The notes beneath the pieces are model-generated. The model did not search any database and had not been told where the DNA came from. It saw only the letters and a list, made by a program, of their open reading frames with translations. A stretch of 64,000 nucleotides of DNA from Leidyana gryllorum EB-2025a (Eukaryota > Apicomplexa): contig JBLWGC010000121.1 of NCBI GenBank assembly GCA_048772705.1, forward strand, positions 186,001 through 250,000, given 5' to 3'. The position numbers were made by a program, and so were the translations under genes. The stretch's first letter is position 1. The number at the start of each line of letters is the position of its first letter. Shown one piece after another: positions 50,401 to 63,164 of the stretch.

Positions 50401-51478
50401 AAGGGGTATACAGACTGCGGCCGTCAGAATATAGCCTAGTGAGATGAAGAATGTCAGTCGCCCATCAGCAGAAGAGTAAGTATTGTCGATGTCGTCATTG
50501 TTTGTGAAAATTAGTGGGATCGGAACTGGATATAACTGAAATACAGCCGTTCCCCCAAGCGTTTTGATCAGCAAATGATCGGCCGCCTGAGCCACCACGA
50601 TGATTGACATTATATTTTGCGCCTGACATACATACAGATCTATTTACTCCATTACAAACCCTACCAGCGTGGTAGCATAGAAGCAGACTTGTACAATATT
50701 GTGTAGTCTGTCTTGCAGGAAACACCGCATCACAGCCATGTACTCCAAACGCTTTTCGAAATTGCGGTTCCCGCGAACCATGGTCATGCATCGGAGCATC
50801 ATCAAAGTCCCGAGTGTTGCTGCCAAGCACACGAATGCATTCGCGCACAACGATGGAAGCCATCCGCACGCAGCAAAAACATTCGGAATCGCTATAACGC
50901 CTGCAGCACGGCTTGACCAACTGTGCAACAAGAACAGCAAGCGAGTCAGCCAGGCAGCGCACACGCGTGTGTGTGTGTACCGTCCACCGCGTCATCGCCA
51001 CAACTTGAATCTAAAGTGCGTGCTCACCCGTTCCGAAGATCTGATTGACCAAGTAGACGAAGGAAGCCTTTTGGCCAATTGTTTTCACGCCAAAGTCATT
51101 CATGATTGCGTTGCCTTTGGTCCAAGTCCTGGAGGTTCTTCCTCCGGCAGCAGCAGTATTAGCCGGATGCGGTTGATACCAATTGGTGCCGGAGCTACTA
51201 CGACCCGCCCTGAACCATTGGGAGAGTGTAGGTACGGGATTGAGCTTGATGTTGATGCCATCTTCATCGTCAGTAGGGTAGGAAGCCGGAATAAGAGGCT
51301 CTATGAGGGATTCGTTTTGGCGGAAGACGATTCTGTGTGGCTTGGAGGGCGGCGTATCGTCCGACAGAGTTCTTGAGGACAATGCGGGACTATTACGTCC
51401 CCCATGTAGGGGGTCTAAGGTGGTTGCACGGGTAAATGGCGTTGGTTCACTTTTCTCTACTAATGGCCCCCCAAACAT
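47471..51478 (-). CDS. AVT/AAAP-family amino-acid transporter with long cytosolic loop
   Basis: Nine exons (51478-51028, 50900-50656, 50622-50016, 49985-49779, 49712-49562, 49455-49334, 49281-48359, 48277-47686, 47634-47471) keep one frame over 1153 residues. After a Ser/Pro-rich N-terminus the core begins with ASFVYLVNQIFGTGVIAIPN, the hallmark of helix 1 in Aa_trans transporters, and continues through ten or so helices. The tenth (ALVFSLTVNFLAPCLIFLVA) is followed by about 500 hydrophilic residues rich in Ser, Pro and Arg, then a last helix (STVLLLGLLTISCFLTAAVQ). It probably moves amino acids across the vacuolar or plasma membrane. Two introns are only 30 and 32 nt. Confidence 0.8.
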
Positions 51479-51504
51479 ATCGGAGCCAACGTCATAAAAA
51501 AGTT

Positions 51505-52857
51505 CTACTCAGCAGGATCGGATCTTGCGGTGGGGTAGTAGGGGTGTATGCTGTCGGAGTTGGTATATTTGTCCCAGACTTGACAATCGTCTGCTTCGAG
51601 GGCGGCTCGATAGCTGATGAGTTCAATCCCAGCAGGTATGGTTGGTTTCGACCATTTGGCGAACATGCGCTCCTTTAGACTGTCATTCCAGAGCTTCAGG
51701 GTGTCCAGGATGCTCTCCTCGTAACTATGGAGGGTTCCCCTCACTGAGCTTTGGGCCGGAGACGCTATGGGGCCATACATCTTGACGGGCTCATTGCAGT
51801 CGTCGAATTCTTTGGCGAGGAGTTCTCCAACATCGGGAACTTGACGGGTCGCGGCATTGGCGCGGTACATCAGGAGATCGCACCAATGTCGTCTCACTAA
51901 GAGTCTCATCTTTGACACTTTGGTTAACTGTCTGACGAGCGCTGCGCGGTCCAGCTGCTTGGCTGCCCGTTTGGCATCACCAGTCAAGATGGCTCCGACT
52001 TTTTCGACAATGGCCTGTTGCACCTCGCGACTGCGACAGACTTTCCTGTATTGTCTGGCCTGATCGATCAAGGCTGCGGTTTGGTTTCTGACCGCATCGT
52101 GCAAAGTCTCATTCTCGACCTGATTGATTTTGTCCAGATCGAACAGCGGATAAATGAACGATCTCGATGCCGGAATTCCGCTGATGCTATAGTGCCGAGC
52201 TCCTACGGGCAGAACGTCGAGTGTTTCTGGAAGACTCCCCAGTCCGCGTCCGAGAAAGGGAGTGACCGCCACTGCCGCTCCTTGCGGAGGAGATCTTGCT
52301 GCTGCTGCTGCGGCCGCTGCTGCTGCTTGGGCCGCAACCGGGGAACGTCTCTGCGTTCGAACTGCTGTTTCCGATGGATACTGATCCGATGTCTGCTCGT
52401 CTTCGTCCACCTCCTGAGTATTGGCAGATTCCTGTGCTGTTTGCATCCTGCTGGTAGCTTGTTGCATGTACTGCCTCCGGGCATTGGCAAGTGCTTGTTC
52501 TCTCTGCCTCATATACTCGAATCTGAGTCTGGCTCTGACAGCTTCGTCGTCTCGTTCATCGGGGCTATTGTTAATTATTTCACGTTTATTGGCCGTCTCG
52601 GCTGGCTTCTCCGGTGCCTTCTCTGGGGCCCGTTCTTCCTGGAAGAGGCTTTCTGTATACTTATAGACTTGCGTAAAAAAGGTGTCCACATCCTCGGGTT
52701 TTGACTGAAGGCTGAAGGTCCCCGCCACGGGAGCATTCACGTAATTCTTCGCTATCTGATGCAACCCCGAGATCCTGCACTTGCGCTTCGTGATTTTCGG
52801 GAGCGTGTGACTTGAAAATGAAGCAGATCGGCCAGGCGCGCCCCAAGGCGCCGCCAT
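51505..52857 (-). CDS. Orphan helical protein with poly-Ala tract
   Basis: An intronless 450-residue frame from ATG 52857 (MAAPWGAPG); the frame stays open 31 codons upstream to 52950. It contains a Glu/Arg-rich helical region with coiled-coil character (RLRFEYMRQREQALANARRQ), a tract of nine alanines, and a C-terminal helical domain (VRQLTKVSKMRLLVRRHWCD ... YEESILDTLKLWNDSLKERM) that ends with a Trp/Tyr-rich segment. No known domain. It is transcribed away from UGGT with 127 bp between starts, and its stop lies 26 bp before the transporter start. Confidence 0.6.
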   Translation of the reverse strand: MAAPWGAPGRSASFSSHTLPKITKRKCRISGLHQIAKNYVNAPVAGTFSLQSKPEDVDTFFTQVYKYTESLFQEERAPEKAPEKPAETANKREIINNSPDERDDEAVRARLRFEYMRQREQALANARRQYMQQATSRMQTAQESANTQEVDEDEQTSDQYPSETAVRTQRRSPVAAQAAAAAAAAAARSPPQGAAVAVTPFLGRGLGSLPETLDVLPVGARHYSISGIPASRSFIYPLFDLDKINQVENETLHDAVRNQTAALIDQARQYRKVCRSREVQQAIVEKVGAILTGDAKRAAKQLDRAALVRQLTKVSKMRLLVRRHWCDLLMYRANAATRQVPDVGELLAKEFDDCNEPVKMYGPIASPAQSSVRGTLHSYEESILDTLKLWNDSLKERMFAKWSKPTIPAGIELISYRAALEADDCQVWDKYTNSDSIHPYYPTARSDPAE

Positions 52858-52984
52858 CGGCGTCCGCGCAGTTGCTAACGCCGCAAGCGGTATGGTAGCA
52901 TTACTGAAGCACTCTTTCGACTTGGAATGGACGTGCCGACCCACCCTCATCGCCTTGAGCTCACAAAAAACTTATTGCAACTTG

Positions 52985-55900
52985 ATGATTTTTGGTTTGC
53001 TGCTGATCACCGGCAGCCTGGGGGTTGTGTGGGGACTCCCACTATCCTTCTCCTTGGAGCACAATTTCCCTACAGCTCGTCTTTCGGAGGTATATCAGGC
53101 CGTCAAAGCCTATGACGAACACCAAACACTCCAAAATTGGCTAAATGATCCCGTTGATCACATCCCAAATGTCACCACCCTACGTGGTGCCGCTTATTCT
53201 TCACTATTGGAGAATAAATGGTTCGCCGGCTCAGTAGCTTTCCAAAGCCAAGTTGCACTACACGAAGCAAATCTCATCAATATTTCCAATACCACCACCA
53301 CTCTCCTCTATGACTGGACTGCCAATACGCTATCAGTCGATGGTCGTCCACCATCGCCCATCAACTCAGAAGCGAATCTCACACACAAAATACAACAACT
53401 ACACAACTCCACCGCCTATCACACACTACGCCGTAGCGGCAGACAACATACCCTCGTAATCCGTCTGTGTCTACATACTCGAGATGACGTCCGTCAACTC
53501 ATGTCGCATTTCAACAACGCTCACTCGACAACAACAGTCAGATTCATCCTCAATTGCGATCAACCAGCGCCAACAACGATCGATCCGGATCACAAACTCC
53601 TCGGATCATATGTCGCCAGCCTCACTCTCAAAGATCCCGAGTATCGCACCAGTAAGCCAAAACCCAATACAGCGAATCTGTCAGATCCCACTCAATAGTC
53701 AACGAGGCCGTCGCTTCAGAAAGCGAGTCGGGCTCCATGCCCGACGCACGCGCTGCCGCCGAGGGAGAGCTTGACGAATCTTCAATCGTTAACAATGCTA
53801 AGACTCTCCACGAAGACTTGACTCTTTTGCAACTCATCAAAGATCCCAACCATCTGGGCCAATTGGGAATCTCCACCCTGTGGTATATATATACCCAGCT
53901 CAAATATATCCAAACCGCTTCTGAGCCTCTGAGCTCCCAACCCGTCAACGACACCACAGGAATCACAGCTGAAGGCGTTATAGCAATACCGTCGTGTTTG
54001 CGCCACCTGCGAGATGATCATTCCATAAACGTCGAGACTTCAAGCCTCTCCGAACTCAAGCTAGAATGCCTCTCTGACATTCTGACCAATCTCCCGACCC
54101 ATCTGCCGAAGATCGCCGCACGTAGAGGAGCGGCCAAGGACACACTCCGGAGAATAACACGGGCCAGCAGAATCATTCGCAACACTGTGGGCGGTCGTTG
54201 GAATGCCATCATGGTCAACGATCAAGTCAAGACATTTGCGTCATCAAGTGCTCACAACTCCAAAGCTATGCATCTCGGCTACATAACGGATGCGATAGAA
54301 CGACTGCTCCTCCCTGCCGCAGATGTCCTTGACTTGTTCACAAAGTAAGCAGCCCACCGAGCCATTTTTCCCACATCTTCAAATAGATCAGGCCTCACTT
54401 CTGAACATATGGATGTGATAGTATCCGGTCGTTCTTTCAATGTCAGCCACGAGCTATTGCCCGACCTCAGCAGAACGCCAATTGGCCGGCTGGTCAAGAA
54501 CAGTCAACGGCCCCTACGCGTAGGCAGTAAACGTGTTCGGTGAGAGACACACACATTGTGATTGTATACTTTCCTCGCCCACCAGGTGGGACTATCGACG
54601 GCAACCGATCCATTGCACGTTGCAGAGTCCCCGAGACCTCCCAGCCGTGGACGCTTGGGACGACTCGGAATTCATTCAAAGCTTACAGGACATACTGATG
54701 GGTTATCAAAAGGTTGTGCCTCTGGGCTTCAGACTGAACACGATCTACATAAATCTGCCACCATCACCAGAGGTTAGTGATTTCAGGCTTATAACCGCCC
54801 TTTTCCAATTCAATGACATGGGCACTGAGCTTCGACTACTTCCCTGGGCGGAATGCGAACGAGATACCGTGCTGTGCCGTATCCTGTTCGGTCAGAGGGC
54901 AAAGGAAAGCAAGCAGAAAGCGACTCAACGCCGTTCCCACCTCAAAAATCTGATAGAGAAGCTGGCTTCTCTAGAGCCAAGCCACCTCCAATCGCTGAAA
55001 GACAAAGATGTTTCAGCCATGTGGACTGAAATCGGTGGCGACAAGGCGATGATCAACGCCCATATGCCATCTATCAATCTTGAAATGCACTCTGCCTTGC
55101 CGCCTCGGAGTGTAGTTATCAACGGACACATACTCGAGACCGCAGGAAGCAGTGTCGAACGACTTCGAGCCACAATTCAGGTTTTGCTTCAAGAAGCGCT
55201 ACAGGAGTTGGGATTACTGCTCCTGAGTCAACTACACCGTCATGCTTTGCCCAACATACCTTCACATTACACGCGAGACCACGGCAATGTCGAAGCCGCT
55301 TTCACCCGTCAAAGTGATATCAGAAGATTCCTCATCAAAGCAACGGAGGAAAAGCAATTGTTGTGGGTAACACCGCGAGAGCGCTCCATCTACCAGTGGG
55401 TGGGCGGTCAGAACGACATGATCGAATGGCCGGGCGATACAGAGCTCTTCCCGACCATAGACGATTTCCACCTGCACTACAGCTCCAGTAGTGTCGCTCC
55501 TGAGCCTTTGTTCGCGTGGGACCATATCGAGCGCATGGAGGATGCAGACTCTGACATGCCGTCTGAACCAGTCGACTTTCAGTTGGTGGAAGCTGCCACC
55601 TTAGGTGCTGCACCGGTGGTCACAACCTTCCCCGCCGCCGGAGCCGGCGCTGCGGAGTCCGGATCGGCATTGTCACATCATGTAGTGATTGCTGTGCCCC
55701 GAGAGACTGCCGACGAAGGCGACATCGAACAGCTTGTCGCAATGTTGAAAAGAGGAGCGCAAGAGCACAGTCTGGGTGTGATTATCAAAGTCGTGCGTCT
55801 GGATGCTGATGGATGGATTGTTGACGGAGTAAGTGGCAAACGGAGTTATCGAACCCCGTGGAATGTCAAGGGGACTGTTTGGGTGGACGGTTTGGTTGCG

Positions 55901-58429
55901 AGTAATTTGACATGGCCGGAGATTGTGCAATCGATGAGAGATAGAATTCTGTGGAATCGTATAAGAGCTCTACTGGCAATCTCTGAAGGTCTGTACACTA
56001 ATCATATGTTGGCGTGCGTTGAGGGGCTCCAGAAACACCACAAATGGATCGGATATTGTCCAGAGCTGATTAACGAGGTGACGCCAGCGGCGCCTCATCA
56101 TCCTGAGCTTTTGGGTAATCTTCTGCTCCAAACCATCAATCGGATGGGACTCTTGCGTAAGTGACAACTACTGCCTCCATCTTGTATGCTGATCGACAGA
56201 ATCTGGGGAGTCCAAGGAAGAGGAAATGTCCACGACCCTCCGAGATCTGTTCGAAAAACCGGGCGCTGGTTCCCTCCGTATCAGAGCGCACAAGCCGCAG
56301 ACGCTGGGGTCACAAGTGGTGATCAAAGCTCTGGTGGACCCCTTGTCCAGGTTCGGTCAGCAAATCATCCCGACGCTCGCCTACATGCACAAGCATTTCA
56401 ATACTACTGTGGTTCTGATCCTGAACCCCGGAGCTTCGTACAAAGAGCTTCCAGTAAACCGCTATGTGCGGGTCGTAGCAGCTCCTCCCAAGGTCATCCC
56501 CACAGACACGTCCAATTCTCTGACAGCCAATTGGAACAGTGTTCAGACAAATGAGACGTTGACCGCTGCCATTGAAACATATCCTCACTGGAGGATCAGG
56601 TGAGCTGATTGCTGAATTCCGTATACCATTTCGTGCCCGTAGGAGTCTTGAAAAAGAGCTTGACATGGATAACCTGCGCCAAGTTGCCTTGATGGATACC
56701 AAACCCACGACCGCTAAATACTTGTTGAATGGACTCTATATTGAGGGTATGTCGCAGAATAGGATCTTGGAGGGTCCGGATGTTGTCGTACGAGAAGACG
56801 GACAACGCGAAGGTTCAGTATGGGAAACGCGTGTGCTGCCCGAAACAGCTGGTGGCAACCTGCTAGTCTTACGGCGCCAGGACACAGGCGAGGCCGTTGC
56901 TGACACCGTAACTCTGCGAAACTTCGGATACTTCCAGTTTCCGGTTGATCGTCCTGGACTCTTCTATGCCTCGATGGTCAACAGTGAAGACCGGCACACT
57001 ACGTTGGATTTGACTCGATATGGGATGCCAACACCGACGGATCTTGGAGTGTTTCAACTGCAAGTCAACGGATCCCACTGGGCCACAACAATGTACAGTA
57101 TGTCTACCTCAATCGATAAGATGTTGGATCGCACTCGTGTGTTACCCCTTAGGTGAACTGGAAGTGCAAGGGCTCGGGCCGGTATCATTAACATTAGATT
57201 TCTTGAGTGCCTCACAATCAATTTTAAACAACTATGGCACTCTGGCCAAGATGAAAAGCTGGGTTCGAAGTTTCTGGTCTAAAGATGGTGGAAACGTAGC
57301 GGATGGTGCCCTGCCCAAAGCGCCTGCTATCGCTGCCTATGAGACTGACCCTGATACTATTCATGTCTTCAGTCTGGCGTCTGGACACTTGTACGAGCGT
57401 CTGTTGCGCATAATGATGACTTCTGTGAGGACGCACACGAAGAACAAGTTGGTGTTCTGGATCTTGGACAACTTTTTGTCTGCTCAGTTCAAGGATACCG
57501 TTAAACGCTTGGAGGAAGAGTGAGTTGTGTTTTGGGATTACAGTAAGAATATTGTGTACCCTTCAGATACGACAACTTTGAGGTTCGCTATGTGAGCTAC
57601 AAGTGGCCGCCCTTTCTGCGCGTGCAGACCGAGAAGCAGCGCCAAATATGGGCATACAAGATACTGTTCTTGGATGTGCTCTTCCCCATTTCGGTTGATA
57701 GAGTCATTTACATCGACGCGGATCAGGTGCGTGGTTTGATGTGTGTCTGTTTCCAGTCCATGTGCGTCGTCCAGATCGTTCGGGCCGATGTTAAAGAGTT
57801 ATGGGAGATGGATTTGGGCGGAGCTGTATACGGATTCACGCCGTTTTGCAACGATCGGGAAGAAACAGCGCCTTTCCGATTCTGGGAATCAGGATATTGG
57901 AGCAAACATTTGGAATTGGGGAAGTACAATTATCACATTTCAGCTCTGTTCGTGGTGGATTTGGCAAAGTTCCGAGAGAGACAGATTGGCAGCGACCTGC
58001 GGGCGGCCTATCAGTCTCTTTCAGCAGATCCTAATTCGTTGGCCAATTTGGATCAAGACTTGCCAAACTTTACCCAAAAGCAGATTCCTATTCATTCTCT
58101 GCCTCAGGTGAGTGATGAGGACGTCTTGTCGCAGAGCCTCTCCGATACCAATGGCAATAGGAATGGCTGTGGTGTGAGACGTGGTGCTCTGATCGGTCAA
58201 AGACAAAGGCAAAGACGATTGATTTGTGTAACAATCCTTTAACGCATGAGCCCAAGTTGGTCCAGGCTCAACGAATAGTAGATGAGTGGATTACTTATGA
58301 CAAGGTGAGACTCGAAGAGTGAGGGAGCACAACTTGAATATTGATTGCAATACGCAGAGAGTAGCAGAAATCCTCCAGAGGGACGGAAAAGACGATGCTG
58401 TGGAGCGGCCTGTGAGGGAGGAACTATAG
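52985..58429 (+). CDS. UGGT: UDP-glucose:glycoprotein glucosyltransferase (UGGT)
   Basis: Eleven exons (52985-53651, 53699-54344, 54387-54539, 54586-56156, 56200-56599, 56643-57097, 57153-57519, 57567-57726, 57775-58107, 58161-58304, 58358-58429) join in one frame to 1655 residues. A signal peptide ([17 protein letters not shown]) opens the protein. The thioredoxin-like folding-sensor region follows, then the GT24 catalytic domain: [34 protein letters not shown] with the DxD motif, [18 protein letters not shown] and EWLWCETWC. The last exon ends in REEL, the same ER-retrieval signal as human UGGT1. The enzyme re-glucosylates misfolded N-glycoproteins in the ER so that calnexin or calreticulin rebind them. 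All ten introns are 41-57 nt. Confidence 0.95.
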
Positions 58430-58464
58430 AACAAACTTCTTTTGGGTCCCTAATTAGTACAGCG

Positions 58465-61400
58465 ATGACAACAGACAATACAGTTTGGGGCCAAGAGTCG
58501 GACTTTTGGACCTCTGACGATGAGGTAGGCGAGGAACAGCAGGCATCTCCTCGCCAACAGACACCTCCTGCGGCTGAAGAGGAAATACCAGAGTGGCTGA
58601 AAGCCTTTGATGCGGAAAGAGCCACTTTTGACGACGTAGTTGGTGTGGCCGACGGATTTGGTAATGAGCCACCGAGCCAACGGATAATAGAGCCAAATAT
58701 CACCGCTCCGCAAGCTGAGGGACGTTATATACGGAAAAAATGGGTTATTGAGGACAAACACGATGTATCGAACTTCAATGAGGTCCTACCCAAAGAAGAC
58801 AGGGCTTTTCTTCACCCTTTTGAGCTCGATGACTTTCAGAAACGAGCGGTTCTGCACATTGAACGAGGAGAACACACTTTCGTCTGCGCTCACACAAGCG
58901 CTGGAAAGACGGTTGTTGCAGAATACGCCATCGCACTCGCTGCCAAGAACAATATGCGCGCGGTTTACACATCACCCATCAAGGCTCTGAGCAATCAAAA
59001 GTTTCGAGAATTCAGTCAGATATTTCCAAGTGTCGGAATCATCACTGGGGATGTGTCGGTGAACACCAGAGCGCAGTGCTTGATCATGACCACAGAGATC
59101 TTGAGAAGTCTGCTCTATAGGGGCGACGCTCTGCTCGCCCAACTCTTTGTTGTCATATTTGATGAGGTCCATTATGTATCCGATCCGGATCGCGGAGTTG
59201 TGTGGGAGGAGACAATCATAATGCTGCCGTCGACTGTCACGATGGTCATGTTGTCTGCCACCGTTCCCAACTACCTACAGTTTGCCGAGTGGATTGGCAC
59301 CACCAAACAACGGGAAGTCTTCTGTATGAGTACTACATACCGGCCGACGCCCTTGAGGCACTATTTGTGGGCCAATAATCGAGCATATCTGCTCATGGAC
59401 AATCGCAATCAATTCAATACTGGGGTGAGTGATGCAAATGCAATCGTAGGGAGACACACGCACACGTGTGCCCGTAGGCTTATAACATGGTGTATTCGGA
59501 TGCCCGCGCTGCACAAAAGGCAAAGGAACAGAGAGCGGCCGCTAAGGCCAAATCTAAAGCAAAAGCCAAAGCGCAAACCCGCATGGCTCCAAATCCAAAG
59601 TTCCAGAGTGCGGAGGCCAAATCGAAGACCGAGCGTCAAAAGCTTCAGGCCTTCTTGGAGTTCTTGCAATCTAACAACGGACTACCTGTCGTATGCTTCT
59701 GCTTCAGCCGTCGTCGTTGTCAGCAATTGGCGGAGCAACTGCCCAACATTATAAACGTTTCTGCTGACACAAAGTCAAAGATTCATGTGTTTGTGAAGGT
59801 GAGCGATTGATATTTGGGTTGATCACACTTTGACTCGTTTGTTTTGCAGCAAGCCTTGTCGGGACTGAACGCAGATGATCGTCAGTTGCCGCAAATTAAG
59901 ATTGTAGAGTGTTTGGTTCAGAAGGGAATTGGTATTCACCACGGTGGACTTTTGCCGATAGTGAAAGAAATGGTGGAGATCCTGTTTAGTCGGGGACTAA
60001 TTCAAGTTCTGTTTGCGACCGAAACCTTCGCCATGGGTGTGAATATGCCGGCCCGATCGGTGTTGTTCACGGGTGTGAGGAAGCACGATGGACGTCAGCA
60101 TCGGCCTCTGCTAGCGTCGGAGTATATCCAGATTGCGGGACGTGCGGGTCGTCGTGGGCTGGACGAGTGTGGGAATGTGTACATTCTATCTGCGGGCGAC
60201 GAGCCTCCGTTGCAGAACGAGTTGCATTCAATGATGTTGTTCCGATCAACACCATTGTCATCTCGTTTCCGTCTGACGTTCAGTATGATACTGCAGCTGA
60301 TATACCGGCGGGGTATGCGTCCGATAGATATGATTTCATCGTCGTTCAAAGAGAGCTCACGGGCTCAGCAACTGCCGATTCTTCGGCGGGATCTTCAACG
60401 GCGGCGGAAGGAGTTGGAGGATCTGCCTCCGGTCGACTGTATATTTGGAGAGAAGGCTCTGAAGGAATATGTGGATTTGGAGATGAAGTCGAGGTATCTC
60501 GGGAACAAATTACATTTGTCATTGATTAATTCGAGATACGCCTCTGAAGTGTTCTGTTCGGGAAGATTGGTTTTGGTTCACACATTGCCGTTCGTCCCTA
60601 TTAGTTGTTACGGAATCATCCTTCGGAGGGAGCGACAAGGCGAAGAAGCCACGACGAGTGCTCCTGGAGGCGGCACTGATAGTCCGCTGAAAGGAAACGT
60701 TACTCGACAGTTCTATCAGGGGAATGGGGGTGCGGCCGGTGGTCAGCAGGCTGAGGTCGTTGATGCATACTTCACACTGCTGATATTGGTCCCTCGCGGG
60801 TCGCAAGTGAGCTCCAAAGACACTTTGGGCGAAGTGACAGCTTTGGAGGCGGAGACAAATCTGATTTTGTCCACCGCCACTCGCAGTGCTGCGAAAGTAG
60901 AGATCCAACATGTGGGCAGTCTGACTCACGATGCCGGCGCCACAGAGGAGGAGCTGCGGGCCGCCGACACAGAAGCGGCTCTGTCGGTTCGCGATGGCAA
61001 TTATATCCCGTCGCGTCAGTTTGCTGTGGTGACGGGGGTACCACTGTCGTCCATCGGGTCTCTAATGACGGAGACTGTGCAGCTCCCGTCGGAGCACTGG
61101 GTGACCGAGGGAGGCGAGGAGGATAGTGTGGTCCCCTCAAAGAATACAAATGAGACAGATGCTAAGGAGGCGGAGAAGATTATGTGGTGGTCACGAGTGG
61201 CACAGTCGGTGGACGATCTGCTGGTCAGCACAAAGGGCAGTCTGAACGCTTTCACTATACCCAAGAAGATGAGACAGATTGAGATCGAACACGTCGTCGA
61301 TGCGACTCAGTTGCGCGGGATCACCACGCAGCTGATGAACCATCAGTGCCACTTGGACCCCCGCAGGGCCGACAACGTCCGCATAATGCTGCGCCGGCGA

Positions 61401-62240
61401 CAACTGGAGAAGGACATAGAAGACATCGACTTCCAGATTTCTGATTCCAGTCTCGATTTAGTCCCCGAACTGTTGGCCAAAATCGATGTGCTCAAATCGA
61501 GACAATTCTTGGAACAGAACGGGTCAATCGCGCTGAAGGTGAGGAACTGTGTGTCTGTGTGTGGTGGGGGGGGGGGTATATATGTGTGTGTGTGTCTGTG
61601 TGTCTGTGTAAAGAATCTTTGTTAGGGTCGTGCGGCGTGTGAGGTAATGGCGACGGACGAGATATCGCTGTTGGAGGCGGTGTTTGAGCACGTGTTACAG
61701 GATCGGTCCCCGGAGGTGATAGCGGCGGCGGTGTCGGCTTACGTTTTCCCGGAGAACAACGAGGACGAAGACGTGATTTTCAGTGAGGAGGTTGAAGAGG
61801 TGAAGGAACGACTGACAGCAATTCACAATGCGATTGGCGAGGAGCTGTGTGGTAGAGGTGTCCGTCTGAACTGGGATGACTGGAATAAATTGTGCAACTT
61901 CAAGTTCGCACAGGTCGCTTGGCGGTGGGCCCGGGGAGAGCCATTCACTAAACTCGTTGAAAAGACCTCTTTACAAGAGGGAACGATTGTGAGAACCATC
62001 GTACGCCTGGACGAGCTCATTCGGAAGGTGAGGAGCATCGACCTTTTCATTCTATGGGTATGGGTGTGTATGTGTCTCTCTTGCTTGCTATGGCGCTTAT
62101 CCACTCATTTTCTCTTGTCTGTGCAGTTGAAGGGAGTGGCTCATCTCATCGGGAACCGCGAGTTGAAGGACGCCCTCACAAAGACTTCGGAGCTCATTCA
62201 TAGAGACATTGTCTTTGCCTCCAGTCTCTACATTCAGTAG
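58465..62240 (+). CDS. SKI2: SKI2-type DExH RNA helicase (superkiller complex)
   Basis: Five exons (58465-59424, 59478-59798, 59850-61538, 61626-62027, 62127-62240) give 1161 residues. Motifs run in order: CAHTSAGKT (Walker A, near residue 145), TSPIKALSNQKF, FDEVHY (233), LSATVPN, GIGIHHGGLLP, LFATETFAMGVNMP and QIAGRAGRRG, then the helical C-terminus of the Ski2/Mtr4 family. RGVVWEETIIMLP and the long insertion after the helicase core favour SKI2 over MTR4. A Lys/Ala-rich linker follows the first intron. SKI2 feeds mRNA to the cytoplasmic exosome. The start lies 35 bp after the UGGT stop. Intron 3 carries G and GT runs. Confidence 0.93.
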
Positions 62241-62253
62241 CCAGCCAGCTGTC

Positions 62254-63164
62254 TCAGATGACGGCTTCCAGGTCAGTCGCGTAGCCGAGCCATTGCTTCA
62301 TCAACGACATTGTGGGAACCTCGTCTTTGGTCTGAAAAGGGAGGGATGGTCGATGGGGGGAGGGAGGAGAACCTACGTGGGTGGCGACGGTGGTGGCGTG
62401 GGCTTTTTGTAACGCCACCTGCATTCGGTGGCGTGTGGACTCCGCCAGAGGAGCAGCAAAGACACTGAAGCGCGGGTCGGGGAGCTGTTGCTGTAGGGCA
62501 ATAAGAACCTGAAGGCCCCAGATCCAAAAGTTGTGGCCGACGTGGACTGACTTACGGGCAACGAATTCCCATCAACTATATGTGTTTCGAGTTTAAGCGG
62601 AAAGTTCAGTAACGCAGCGTCTTGAGGTGTGAGTTTGACTCCACAGAATGTGGTGGTCTCGCCGTGCTCCGTCTCCCCCTTGCCACAAATCCGCCGCAGC
62701 AGAATATGAAAGGCCTCCAAATCGTCGTTGGCCAGATATCGAGTGAGCATCAGAGCCACAATGAGCGCTTGACGCTCTGACAGCGCTTGTTGCTGAAGAG
62801 CGATGAGGAAATTGACAGCCTGCCAGGCAACTGGCCTCTGACTCACACGAAGAATCAAGGGATGCAGATATATGCTCTCGAGCTCAACAAACTCGCGAGC
62901 GAAAAGTTCCTCGTCGCGCTGGAGGAGAGCCACCATCACGCTGACCTCCAAAACACCCCGTACATATAGCAACTCATCCAAGACTTGAGTCATCTTTTGG
63001 TGGTTGGATAGGGATTGGGGCACAAAACAGCTAAGGGTGACAAACGACCGCTTGGCATCCTTAATGCGCTGTGTTATGGTGTTAAAGTCCTGACGCTTCT
63101 CAGCCGCCTGAAGTAACTCGTTCAACTCGTGCAGCCTTTGTGTAAGCGACCCGGCAGAAGACAT
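62254..63164 (-). CDS. RPN12: 26S proteasome regulatory subunit RPN12 (PSMD8)
   Basis: Three exons (63164-62556, 62508-62377, 62331-62254), all phase 0, give 272 residues. The CSN8/PSMD8/eIF3K helical domain is visible in YLANDDLEAFHILLRRI, FPLKLETHIVDGN and, after the first intron, VLIALQQQLPDPRFSVFAAP and MQVALQKAH, aligned to the PSMD8 phrase around its EGSYNKV motif. The protein ends MKQWLGYATDLEAVI, like the YARQLEMIV end of human PSMD8. RPN12 is a lid subunit that completes assembly of the 19S regulatory particle. Its 3' end is 13 bp from the end of SKI2. The introns are 47 and 45 nt. Confidence 0.85.

Noticed and set aside
52892-52984. Upstream extension of UGGT by 31 codons
   Set aside because: The signal peptide starts at Met 52985; the extension is hydrophilic, would bury the signal and overlaps the probable promoter.
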